A DNA stretch of 32,511 bases from Bacillota bacterium (GTDB lineage: Bacteria; Bacillota; Clostridia; Tissierellales; Tissierellaceae), in NCBI GenBank assembly GCA_023388495.1, contig JAEWGC010000029.1, forward strand, positions 1 through 32,511, read 5' to 3'. Shown here piece after piece: positions 21,696-29,815 of the stretch. How positions within the stretch are numbered: the first letter of the stretch is position 1; the number at the start of each line of letters is the position of its first letter. The translations under genes and the position numbers were made by a program. The notes under the pieces are model-generated. The model worked only from the letters and a program-made list of their open reading frames with translations. It did not search any database and was not told where the DNA came from.

Positions 21696-21720
21696 AATAC
21701 TTAAATTTAGGAGGTTCATT

Positions 21721-22077
21721 ATGAGATATACAGAGTTTAGGGTAGGGGACAGTGAATATAAACTAAGATTAGCAACTAATGAAATTATAAACATTGAAAA
21801 GAAAATTGGTGGTAATGTATTAGATATACTTATGAAGAAAGAAAAGATTCCTTCAATGGAAGAATTGTTAATGGTTTTACATGGAGCATTGCAGAAATTT
21901 CATCATAATATCACCATAAAAGATACCTATGAAATATATGATGAATACGTAGATAATGGAGGAACATTTGAGGATTTAATAGAGGTAATAATGGACGTAT
22001 TTGAGGTGGCTGGTTTTTTCAAAAAAGATCAACTAAAGGAGGGAAAAACCAATTTGAAGGAAACCAAAAAGAAATAG
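21721..22077 (+). CDS. tail assembly chaperone, short form (gpG-like)
   Basis: A 118-residue protein with TAGGAGG before ATG 21721. The layout (MRYTEFRVGDSEYKLRLATN, then VLDILMKKEKIPSMEELLMV and a basic tail) is that of siphovirus tail chaperones located between tube and tape measure. The basic C-terminus contains two slippery sites. Ribosomes that shift to -1 make a longer fusion with the next frame, the gpG/gpGT arrangement known from lambda. Both forms bind the tape measure and tube subunits during tail assembly. Confidence 0.82.
   Translation: MRYTEFRVGDSEYKLRLATNEIINIEKKIGGNVLDILMKKEKIPSMEELLMVLHGALQKFHHNITIKDTYEIYDEYVDNGGTFEDLIEVIMDVFEVAGFFKKDQLKEGKTNLKETKKK
22041..22047 (+). other. 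-1 programmed frameshift site
   Basis: The heptamer G GGA AAA is in phase with the chaperone frame and follows an AAGGAGG sequence that it overlaps. A second in-phase heptamer, T TTT TTC, lies at 22014-22020. The -1 frame is open from 22005 to the stop at 22437, so either site would give a full fusion. Confidence 0.75.
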
Positions 22078-22439
22078 AAGAAATAAAGACATTTAAAGAG
22101 TTATTTGAAAAGCTGTATCCAGTAGCCATAGAAAGTGGTGTGGATGCAGTTTTATTTTGGGATATGACTTATATTGAGATAATGACAGTTGTAGAAAATT
22201 ATAGAAAAAAGTTAAAAGAAGATTTACAGATTAAGGCCATGTTTACACATAAGTTAGGTAGTTTAATAGGAATTGCAATAAATGATCCTAAGAAATATCC
22301 ATCTAATGCTAAAGAAGCCTTTGAAAAGATGAAGATATTTGATGATGAAGATGAACCTAAGAAACAAGATTGGCAAATAATGAAGGAAAGAATGAATCAA
22401 TATGCTTACCTGAGGAAGAAAAGAGGTGAGAATGCTTGA
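22047..22439 (+). CDS. tail assembly chaperone, frameshift extension (gpT-like)
   Basis: This frame lies -1 to the upstream chaperone gene. It lacks a credible start: the first usable codons are GTG 22140 or ATG 22164, without a ribosome binding site. Read through the slippery site it continues NQFEGNQKEIEEIKTFKELF and YPVAIESGVDAVLFWDMTYI, giving a fusion of about 239 residues. The part WDMTYIEIMTVVENYRKK is typical of the T-like domain that contacts the tape measure. It ends 4 bases into the tape measure start. Confidence 0.78.
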   Translation, partial: NQFEGNQKEIEEIKTFKELFEKLYPVAIESGVDAVLFWDMTYIEIMTVVENYRKKLKEDLQIKAMFTHKLGSLIGIAINDPKKYPSNAKEAFEKMKIFDDEDEPKKQDWQIMKERMNQYAYLRKKRGENA

Positions 22440-25210
22440 CTATAGAAGAATTAAGGGTTTTGATAACGGCTAAGACTGAAAGCTTGCAAGAAGGGATTAA
22501 CAAAGCTACTAGTAAGTTAAGAGGATTTAGAAAAACATCTGATGATGCCAGTTCAACAGTTAATAAAAATGTTCAAAATATGAAAGATCAATACGAGCAG
22601 TTAATCAAAAAGCTAGATAATGTAAATGCTCAAGCAGAGTTACAGGAAAGGAAATTAGAAGGATTAAGGCAAAAATATTCTAGGTTAAGTGTATTAGGAC
22701 AGGATAGTCCAAAGGCGACTAAGCTGCAAGAACAGATATTAAGAACGGAATCTAAACTATATAATTTGATTTCTACTTCAGACAAAACTGAAAGCAAAAT
22801 ATCAGAACTAGAAGGGAAAATGGCTAATGTAGGGGTTTCTACTGGTAAAGCAGGAGAAAGATTTAAAACCTTGAGGGATAGATTAGAACAAATTAAAAAC
22901 AAGTTTAGAGAAACTGGAAATGAGACACAAAAAGTAACTGGAAAAGTAGTAAATTTTGCTAGTATGCTAAATAAAACATTTATGAGAATTTTAAAAAGAC
23001 TATTTATATATCAATTAATATATAAGGCTATAAGATCTATAGTCAATTATATGAATGGAGCATTAAGAACTAACAATCAGTTTGTATTATCACTTAATAC
23101 TATCAAAACTAATCTAAGGGTAGCTTTCCAACCTATATATGACTTTATACTACCAGCCATACAGGCATTGATGAGAGGATTAGCGACTATAACAAGTTAT
23201 ATAGCAAGTTTTACAAGTGCCTTATTTGGCAAGACATATAAACAATCATATGATGCCGCCAAAGGAATTGAAACTGCTAAAAAGTCCATGGATAAGTATG
23301 GAAAAAGTGCTAAAAAAGCCAAAGGAGAATTAGCAGGTTTTGATGAGGTAAACGTATTAAATACTGATGATGAAAATACAGGTGGTGGATCTGATAGTGG
23401 TTTTGAAATGGCTATGCCTGAAATGGAAGAATTTCAATTTGGGTGGTTAGATAAATTAAGGGAAAAGTTAGAACCTACTATTAAAGCATTTGATAGATTA
23501 GTAGAAGCATTGGATCCTTTGAAGAAATTTGCATCACAAGGTGCAATAGATTTCTATAACAAGTTCCTTGTACCAGTAGGAAACTGGGTATTCGGAGAAG
23601 GACTTCCAAGGTTTATTGATGCTATTATCAATGGATTATCTAAAATAGATTGGGACAGGATAAATGCAGCATTAAACAGATTATGGGAAGCATTAACACC
23701 ATTTGCTGTTAATGTTGGTGAAGGTTTATTATGGTTTTGGGAGAATGTATTAGTTCCATTTGGTACTTGGGTATGGAATGAAATTGTACCAAGATTTTTA
23801 GATATTTTAACGGGAATTTTAAAGGTATTAAATGCAGTTATAGAGGTTTTTAAACCATTAGGAAGTTGGCTATGGGAAAACTTCCTTTTACCTATTGCAA
23901 GATGGACAGGTGGAGCTATAGTAGATGTTCTAGATGGGATAGCATATGCATTTAATCGAATAGCTGAATATATTGAAGGAATACAAGATGTTATAGCTAA
24001 TTCCGATAGTTTTTTAGATGCACTTGTTAATGTTGGCGTGTATTTAGTAAAAGGATTATTCAATGGCATAATATCTGCATTATCTAGTATAGGCTCTTGG
24101 CTATGGGATAATTTAGTGAAGCCTATAGTAGATGGAGTTAAAAGATTGTTTGGTATTAATAGTCCCTCTACAGTATTCATGGAAATAGGAACTTGGTTAA
24201 TAGAAGGACTTTTCCAAGGAATAAGTAATATATGGACTAAAATTACAGACTTCTTTGAAGCTAGTCTAGAATCTCTAAAAGATTTTTTAAAAAATTCCTG
24301 GGATAGTATTAAAGAAAAAGCAGTTGAAATATGGACTAGTATAAAGGAGTTTTTTATAGAAACTTGGAATTCTACTAAAGAAAATGCTGCTGAAATTTGG
24401 GATAGTGTTAAAACCTTCTTTTCTGAAACATGGGATAATATTAATACAAAGACAGAAGAAGTTTGGAATAATATAAAGACTTTCCTAATAGATAAGACTT
24501 GGAATCCGATAAAAACTACTGCTAAAACAATATGGGATGTGATTAGAAAGAATATTATTGAACCTATAGAGCAATCTTGGATAAAGTTGAAAGAAATATG
24601 GGACAAGATTAAAAAATACATCCTAGATAGATGGGATGAGATTATGTTCGGTATCATAAATACCAAAGACAAGTTAGTAAATGCAATTAAAGAGCCTTTT
24701 AATATCGCTAAAGATTGGATAGATGGAGTAATAAAGGATGCTTATAATTGGGGTAAAAATCTAATTGGAAATATTGTAGATGGCATTAAGTCTATGGTGG
24801 GTAAAGTCAAAGATGCAGTATCTAATGTAGCGAATACAATAGGGGATTTCTTGGGATTTCATTCACCATCAAAAAAAGGACCTGGATCAGAAGCTGATAG
24901 ATGGATGCCTAATTTAATGAATATGTTAGCCGAAGGCATAGAAGACAATGTTTATAAAGTTAGTGGAGCAGTTAATATAACAGCTGATACTCTTAAAGGT
25001 ATAGAATTAGCTAATGATAGCAACTCGATAGCAAGTGCTGTGGGTTCTGCAGTTATGGCAGCAATGCAATTAGGAAATGTTGGTCAGAGTTCAAAAGAAA
25101 GTGGGGACATCATTCTTCAAATAGATGGTGTCACTATAGGAAGGATATTAGGACCTATAATAGATAAAGAAAAAGGTAGAATAGGAAGCACAATAATACA
25201 ACCAATATAG
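22436..25210 (+). CDS. tape measure protein
   Basis: A 924-residue protein starting at TTG 22436, with AGAGGTGAG upstream and an overlap with the chaperone stop. The N-terminus is coiled coil (about 5-170), then come hydrophobic stretches (LFIYQLIYKAIRSIVNYMNG and the region 370-590) and a Trp-rich tandem repeat region (about 600-745) with units such as IWDSVKTFFSETWDNI. A GFHSPSKKGPGSEADRWMPN motif lies near the C-terminus, typical of siphovirus tape measures. It sets tail length; at about 0.15 nm per residue the tail would be about 140 nm. It is the longest gene in the window. Confidence 0.95.
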   Translation: MTIEELRVLITAKTESLQEGINKATSKLRGFRKTSDDASSTVNKNVQNMKDQYEQLIKKLDNVNAQAELQERKLEGLRQKYSRLSVLGQDSPKATKLQEQILRTESKLYNLISTSDKTESKISELEGKMANVGVSTGKAGERFKTLRDRLEQIKNKFRETGNETQKVTGKVVNFASMLNKTFMRILKRLFIYQLIYKAIRSIVNYMNGALRTNNQFVLSLNTIKTNLRVAFQPIYDFILPAIQALMRGLATITSYIASFTSALFGKTYKQSYDAAKGIETAKKSMDKYGKSAKKAKGELAGFDEVNVLNTDDENTGGGSDSGFEMAMPEMEEFQFGWLDKLREKLEPTIKAFDRLVEALDPLKKFASQGAIDFYNKFLVPVGNWVFGEGLPRFIDAIINGLSKIDWDRINAALNRLWEALTPFAVNVGEGLLWFWENVLVPFGTWVWNEIVPRFLDILTGILKVLNAVIEVFKPLGSWLWENFLLPIARWTGGAIVDVLDGIAYAFNRIAEYIEGIQDVIANSDSFLDALVNVGVYLVKGLFNGIISALSSIGSWLWDNLVKPIVDGVKRLFGINSPSTVFMEIGTWLIEGLFQGISNIWTKITDFFEASLESLKDFLKNSWDSIKEKAVEIWTSIKEFFIETWNSTKENAAEIWDSVKTFFSETWDNINTKTEEVWNNIKTFLIDKTWNPIKTTAKTIWDVIRKNIIEPIEQSWIKLKEIWDKIKKYILDRWDEIMFGIINTKDKLVNAIKEPFNIAKDWIDGVIKDAYNWGKNLIGNIVDGIKSMVGKVKDAVSNVANTIGDFLGFHSPSKKGPGSEADRWMPNLMNMLAEGIEDNVYKVSGAVNITADTLKGIELANDSNSIASAVGSAVMAAMQLGNVGQSSKESGDIILQIDGVTIGRILGPIIDKEKGRIGSTIIQPI

Positions 25211-25222
25211 GAGGTGTAGGGA

Positions 25223-25573
25223 ATGAGTATTCTAACAGTAGACGGTGTAGATTTTCCTACACCATCATCATATATACCAAGCCTAGAAGAGTTAAGTAAG
25301 GCAGAAAGAAATGCGCGAGGTAGGATGATAAAGGAAGTTATAGCATATAAATATAAACTAGAAATCACTTGGAAGTATCTTACTAGCCAACAAATGACAA
25401 CTTTAATAAATGCTAAAATGAAAAATTATTCTAAGATTGAATTTATTGACTTAACTGGAAATAGAAATACAGCAGAATTTTATCCAGGTACTCCAAAGGC
25501 AAATGCCATGGAATATAAAAATGGTAGAGTAGATCATTGGCTTGATATATCTATGAACTTTATTGAAATGTAG
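25223..25573 (+). CDS. distal tail-associated small protein (DUF6711-type)
   Basis: A 116-residue protein with TAGGAGGTG before ATG 25223. It starts MSILTVDGVDFPTPSSYIPS and contains LEITWKYLTSQQMTTLINAK and DLTGNRNTAEFYPGTPKANA, a pattern I associate with a small tail protein found after tape measures in clostridial phages. It probably belongs to the tail tip between tube and hub. Beta-rich, no motif of enzymes. Confidence 0.7.
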   Translation: MSILTVDGVDFPTPSSYIPSLEELSKAERNARGRMIKEVIAYKYKLEITWKYLTSQQMTTLINAKMKNYSKIEFIDLTGNRNTAEFYPGTPKANAMEYKNGRVDHWLDISMNFIEM

Positions 25574-25581
25574 GTGTAAGT

Positions 25582-27216
25582 ATGATTAAAGTAAGCCAAC
25601 AATTTAAACAAGCAGTATATAATCAGAATAAGAGAAGGACCTCGGCTAAAGTATCTTTTGAGATTCTAGATAATGAGGCCTATTATGATAACACTTCTTC
25701 GGTAACAAGTGAGGCATCAATCAGTAGAAAGAATCAATTAACTAATAAAAAAAGGAATATGACACACAAATATGCTACCTTTGAGAGAGATTATTTCAAG
25801 CTTGATGGTAGCTTTTATATTCCACCTAAGAGCAATGAAGGAAATGGTGAACTAGGTTGGTGGAGTGATGCTATATCAGATGAAAATGGAATATTTAATC
25901 CATACCAGGTATTAGAGTTTAATTTTACTGAGGAACATAACTCTATGGGACTTACAATTACCTTTGATGTGTTGGCCAAGGAATATGCTAGTGATTTTGA
26001 TATTGAAGTCTATAGGCTAGATAATACCTTGATACACAAAGAAGAGGTAATAAATAATGATAAAACTACCTATGTATTAGTCCATGGTCTAGATAATTAT
26101 GGAAAAATTATAATCACTATTAAGAGATGGGCTAAACCTTTTAGAAGAGTAAGAATTACAGAAGTAGATTTTGGTGTAATCCAGGATTATGAGGATGATA
26201 AGCTTATAAAATTAAATATCATAGAGCAAATGAACATTATATCTGATACTATTCCTAGTAATGAAATTAAATTTACTATAGATAATTCAAATAAAGAGTT
26301 TAATATTCTTAATCCTTCTGGATTCTATAGATTTTTAAAGGAGAGGCAAGAAGTTAAAGCAGCTATAGGTGTAGAAATAGGGGAAGATGAATTTGAATAT
26401 ATTCCTATGGGGAAGTTCTATCTTACAGATTGGCAATCAGATGAAGGAGCCTTGACTACAACATTTATAGCTAGAGACATATTTGAATTATTAGATCAGA
26501 AAGAATACACAAGTATATCCAATACTAACCTCTATGATTTAGCTGAAGATGTATTAATTAAAGCAGGAGTTAAGGATTATTATATTGATGAAGGATTAAA
26601 GCAAATTTCTGAAAGTGGTTTTTCTAAGCCCTTGAACTCAAGAAAAGCACTTCAATATATAGGTATAGCGGGAATGGCTGCAATATATCAAGATAGGCAA
26701 GGAGTATTACAAATTAAGCAGTTCAAAGTATTAGATGAAAGAGATACACAATATATTTATTTTGTGGGTCCTGATATGTTTGCTGGAATGATTTACACAG
26801 CATTAGATGAAGGTTATGATATGAAAAATATAACTTTTGACAATGTATATAAGGAACCTCAGATTAAGCTGGATAAACTTTTATATTCAATTGTTATGGT
26901 AGTGAATAATGGACAGGTTAAAGAAGAAGTTACCTTCTACAATGAAGGTATCAAGGAAGGTTCATCATTTAAAATAGATAACCCTCTTATAAATACAGTT
27001 GAACATGCCCAAGAAGTAGCAGAATGGATAATAGAAGAATATAACTTAAGAGCAATTTATAATATCAATTGGAGACAAAATCCTTGTCTAGAATGTGGGG
27101 ATATAGTTCTAGTAGAGGATTCTTTTAATGCCAAGAAACAATCCAGGATTATCAAGCAAGAATTTGAATATCAAGGTTATCTTGTAGGCAAGACAGAAAC
27201 AAAAGGAGGGGTATAG
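25582..27216 (+). CDS. baseplate / tail hub protein
   Basis: A 544-residue protein with ATG 25582 after a modest TAGGTGTAAG site. The first 190 residues form a beta-rich domain (YFKLDGSFYIPPKS, GLTITFDVLAKEYASDFDIE, VHGLDNYGKIIITIKRW). The rest resembles the hub domain of siphovirus tail tips: MGKFYLTDWQSDEGALTTTF, IARDIFELLDQKEYTSISNT, LRAIYNINWRQNPCLECGDI. No lysin or peptidase motif is visible. It is the likely central hub on which fibres assemble; the genes behind it all encode tip or fibre proteins. Confidence 0.78.
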   Translation: MIKVSQQFKQAVYNQNKRRTSAKVSFEILDNEAYYDNTSSVTSEASISRKNQLTNKKRNMTHKYATFERDYFKLDGSFYIPPKSNEGNGELGWWSDAISDENGIFNPYQVLEFNFTEEHNSMGLTITFDVLAKEYASDFDIEVYRLDNTLIHKEEVINNDKTTYVLVHGLDNYGKIIITIKRWAKPFRRVRITEVDFGVIQDYEDDKLIKLNIIEQMNIISDTIPSNEIKFTIDNSNKEFNILNPSGFYRFLKERQEVKAAIGVEIGEDEFEYIPMGKFYLTDWQSDEGALTTTFIARDIFELLDQKEYTSISNTNLYDLAEDVLIKAGVKDYYIDEGLKQISESGFSKPLNSRKALQYIGIAGMAAIYQDRQGVLQIKQFKVLDERDTQYIYFVGPDMFAGMIYTALDEGYDMKNITFDNVYKEPQIKLDKLLYSIVMVVNNGQVKEEVTFYNEGIKEGSSFKIDNPLINTVEHAQEVAEWIIEEYNLRAIYNINWRQNPCLECGDIVLVEDSFNAKKQSRIIKQEFEYQGYLVGKTETKGGV

Positions 27217-27612
27217 ATGGCATGGATACCTCCTAGAATAGATTGGAGTAGTCAAGATTATTATAATTTTGAGGATTTGAATAGAGTTGAAAGCAATACG
27301 GAGTATCTCGCAGAGCTGTTAAAATTATTAGAATACAATATAGATTTAGTTATTGAGAAAAATAGAGATATTAGCAGGATTGAATTTGCTGAAAATCTAA
27401 ACAGGATTGAAAATAATATAGAAAAGTTAAAGGTATTTATACCTATAGGTTGGGAAGAAACTAAAACTAATTGGAAGTATAATGATCCATTTGATTATAG
27501 AGATGCTAATAGATTAGAAAGTAATCTATTTCATCTCTATTTATATGCAAAAGGCAACATAGATAACTTTAGGTATTGTGGCATGTATACCTGTGGAGAT
27601 GATCTAATATGA
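27217..27612 (+). CDS. tail tip protein with internal duplication
   Basis: A 131-residue protein with AAAGGAGGGG before ATG 27217, directly after the hub stop. Two related halves are visible: YYNFEDLNRVESNTEYLAEL and FDYRDANRLESNLFHLYLYA, each beginning with a Trp-containing segment. The end GMYTCGDDLI is typical of this protein in clostridial phages. It is probably a baseplate component. The next gene starts inside its last codons. Confidence 0.65.
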   Translation: MAWIPPRIDWSSQDYYNFEDLNRVESNTEYLAELLKLLEYNIDLVIEKNRDISRIEFAENLNRIENNIEKLKVFIPIGWEETKTNWKYNDPFDYRDANRLESNLFHLYLYAKGNIDNFRYCGMYTCGDDLI

Positions 27613-27794
27613 ATGGAATAATAATTCATAGTGTAGAAATAAATAAAAATCCTGTTAAAACAGGAGAAACGTTTATTTTAAAAGTAAAGGTTTTAAATAC
27701 ATTTAAAGAATTTATTTCCCCACAAAGTGGGTTATATTTGGGCCAAGAAAATTGTGGACAAACAATATTGCAAGCAGAGATATTAAAACCTTAA
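27609..27794 (+). CDS. 61-residue NPV-G motif tail protein
   Basis: ATG 27609 overlaps the previous stop. The product contains HSVEINKNPVKTGETFILKV, a beta-strand pair closely matching the last 25 residues of the 304-residue Ig-like protein encoded next, and GLYLGQENCGQTILQAEI. It is likely a small beta-domain of the tail tip that attaches to or competes with the same partner. No closer family is known to me. Confidence 0.6.
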   Translation: MNGIIIHSVEINKNPVKTGETFILKVKVLNTFKEFISPQSGLYLGQENCGQTILQAEILKP

Positions 27795-27816
27795 TAATTT
27801 TGAAAGGAGTGACAAT

Positions 27817-28731
27817 ATGGCAGTAAGTACAGTAAAAGTAAATATAAATGGACAGAATTATGATTTAACTTATAACAGTATAAGTGGTAAATGGGAGGCT
27901 ACAATAACAGCTCCGAATACAACATCATTTCATGAAATTGATAATAAATACGGTATAACAGTAACAGCAACTGATAATGCAGGTAACTCTACCGTAAAGG
28001 ATAGAAGTGATACTACATTAGGCTCAATATTACAGTTAAGAGTACTAGAAAAGACTAAGCCAACAATAGCTTTAACTTCTCCAAGTTCAGGAGCCAGAGT
28101 CGTAACATCTAAACCTTCAATTGTATTCCAATTAAGAGATACAGGGTCTGGAATTAAGATAGATTCATTACAACTTAAAATTGATGGCGGAGTAGCTATT
28201 GGGCATAATGCAAGTGGTATGACTTGCACAAGTGTACCTGGAGGTTATGATTGTACCTATATACCACCTACAGCATTAAGTGAAGGCTCTCATACAGTAA
28301 CAATTCAAATATCAGATAATGATGGAAATACATCAGATTTACTATCAAGTGCATTTAATGTAGATACAGTACCTCCAGCATTAAATATATCTAATCCTAC
28401 AAATGGATTAATAACTAATAACAAGAATTTAACTGTTTCAGGTACAACAAATGATGCTACTTCTTCACCAGTCGTAGTAACAATCAAGCTAAATGGACAG
28501 GACCAAGGTGCAGTTAATGTGTCAGCGGGTTCATTCTCTAAGGCTATTACTTTGGCTGAAGGTGAAAACACAATTGAAGTTAAGGCAACAGATTCAGCAG
28601 GGCTTACTTCGACAGTAACAAGGACAGTAACATTAGATACTAAGGCACCAACTATAAGTGCGGTAACAGTAACACCTAATCCAGTGGACTCAGGAAAGAC
28701 CTTTGTGATAACAGTTACAGTAAGTGATTAG
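27817..28731 (+). CDS. Ig-like domain tail fibre protein
   Basis: A 304-residue protein with AAAGGAGTG before ATG 27817. It is built from bacterial Ig-like beta-sandwiches: about 1-80 (ITVTATDNAGNS), 85-185 (PTIALTSPSSGARVV, IQISDNDGNTSDLL), 190-275 (PALNISNPTNGLITNNK, NTIEVKATDSAGLTS), ending with SAVTVTPNPVDSGKTFVITV. The 'xATDxAGxxS' turns mark each domain. It has no hydrolase motif and is Thr/Ser-rich. Such proteins extend tail tips and bind cell-surface glycans weakly. It ends abruptly in a half domain, which the following gene may complete. Confidence 0.8.
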   Translation: MAVSTVKVNINGQNYDLTYNSISGKWEATITAPNTTSFHEIDNKYGITVTATDNAGNSTVKDRSDTTLGSILQLRVLEKTKPTIALTSPSSGARVVTSKPSIVFQLRDTGSGIKIDSLQLKIDGGVAIGHNASGMTCTSVPGGYDCTYIPPTALSEGSHTVTIQISDNDGNTSDLLSSAFNVDTVPPALNISNPTNGLITNNKNLTVSGTTNDATSSPVVVTIKLNGQDQGAVNVSAGSFSKAITLAEGENTIEVKATDSAGLTSTVTRTVTLDTKAPTISAVTVTPNPVDSGKTFVITVTVSD

Positions 28732-28732
28732 T

Positions 28733-29023
28733 ATGAGACTTATAGGATATGTGGACGGGGTAGAGATCTCTTTTGATTTCTATCCCCCTAATATTTTCAG
28801 AGGAATAATACCAAAGAGGCTGAATGGTAAATATGTAGTAGAATTAAAGGTTACAGATAATGCTGGAAATGAGAATGGAATGACTGATATTCTAGTATAT
28901 ATAGATTTTCAGAAGATGGAATTTAAAGTACTAGATGATAAATTTAGATTTAATGTGGATGATAGATTTAGTTATAAGGAAACACAAAGTAAGTACTCTT
29001 ATAGAGAGTTGGTGATGATGTGA
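28733..29023 (+). CDS. Ig-like beta-sandwich tail protein
   Basis: ATG 28733, two bases after the previous stop, gives 96 residues; no strong ribosome binding site is visible, so translation is probably coupled. It reads MRLIGYVDGVEISFDFYPPN, IPKRLNGKYVVELKVTDNAG, LVYIDFQKMEFKVLDDKFRF and ends SYRELVMM. The VELKVTDNAGN turn is the Ig-like signature of the larger protein before it. This layout is common in tail tips of clostridial phages. Confidence 0.7.
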   Translation: MRLIGYVDGVEISFDFYPPNIFRGIIPKRLNGKYVVELKVTDNAGNENGMTDILVYIDFQKMEFKVLDDKFRFNVDDRFSYKETQSKYSYRELVMM

Positions 29024-29283
29024 TTTTAAATTTAGGTGAAATAAGGGAAGTTGGTATAGAAGTAATAAATAGGCTAGGACAAGATTTTGTAATTGAAGCT
29101 GCAGAGTATGAAGTTATAAAAAGAGACGGTACTGAGGTAGAAAAAGGCTTTCCAATGATAAAAGAACATAAACTTATAGCTTTATTTAATGCAATAGAAG
29201 TAGGATGGTTCTATGTAATTTTTAAATATCATATCGGAGCCGAGATACTAAAAGCAAAGGTATTAGTGGAGGTGGTAAAATGA
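29020..29283 (+). CDS. small beta-rich tail protein
   Basis: An 87-residue protein starting at GTG 29020 in a GTGA overlap. It reads LNLGEIREVGIEVINRLGQD, EYEVIKRDGTEVEKG and GWFYVIFKYHIGAEILKAKV, an eight-strand-like beta domain probably part of the tail tip adaptor. The stop overlaps the next ATG. Family unknown to me; role inferred from position. Confidence 0.6.
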   Translation: MILNLGEIREVGIEVINRLGQDFVIEAAEYEVIKRDGTEVEKGFPMIKEHKLIALFNAIEVGWFYVIFKYHIGAEILKAKVLVEVVK

Positions 29284-29804
29284 CTTATAAAAGAACAATT
29301 TGGAAAAATAGAGAAGTTGAAAAACCTAGAACATTTGAAATGGTTCAAAATCCTGACGGAACTATAACGTTAGTACCTTCCGAGGGAAATGTGATAGAAT
29401 CAGGTACTCCTTTAATAGCTGAGAATATGAACAATATTGAAGATGGAATTGAAGAGGCACTAAATGGCTTAGCAAACAAAGTAGATAAAGAGGCAGGTAA
29501 AAGACTTATTACTGATACTGAAGCAAGTAAACTTGCAGGAATAGCAGCGGGCGCACAAGTTAATACGGTAACATCTGTGGCAGGTAAAACAGGGGCAGTA
29601 ACAGTTACCAAATCAGATGTTGGGCTTGGTAATGTAGATAATGTTAAGCAAATGCCTATCGCAGGAGGGACTTTCACAGGTGCTGCATATGCACAAAATA
29701 ATACTTCATATACTACAGCCCAACTTAGAAATATAATCCTATCCACGGCAGATGCCAGTGGTACCGCCCCTAATGGTGCTATATGGATTAAATACAAACC
29801 TTAG
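29280..29804 (+). CDS. tail fibre / collar-like protein
   Basis: A 174-residue protein with GGAGGTGG before ATG 29280. The N-terminal part (MTYKRTIWKNREVEKPRTFE, QNPDGTITLVPSEG, GTPLIAENMNNIEDGIEEAL) attaches to the baseplate in many Firmicute phages. Then comes the fibre motif TSVAGKTGAVTVTKSDVGLG, followed by NVDNVKQMPIAGGTFTGAAY, widespread in tail fibres. The end AQLRNIILSTADA and GAIWIKY is also usual. It probably forms a trimeric fibre shaft carrying the propeller protein that follows. Confidence 0.85.
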   Translation: MTYKRTIWKNREVEKPRTFEMVQNPDGTITLVPSEGNVIESGTPLIAENMNNIEDGIEEALNGLANKVDKEAGKRLITDTEASKLAGIAAGAQVNTVTSVAGKTGAVTVTKSDVGLGNVDNVKQMPIAGGTFTGAAYAQNNTSYTTAQLRNIILSTADASGTAPNGAIWIKYKP

Positions 29805-29815
29805 GAGGTGACACC

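Noticed and set aside
23554..24672. Long open frame of 372 codons on the minus strand
   Set aside because: It lies wholly within the tape measure gene, lacks a ribosome binding site and is a shadow of the Trp-rich repeats; its low-complexity product has no domain pattern.
28724..28735. Frameshift joining the Ig-like protein to the next Ig-like gene
   Set aside because: The downstream frame has a TAA codon immediately before GTG 28724 and no slippery site is present, so separate coupled translation is simpler.
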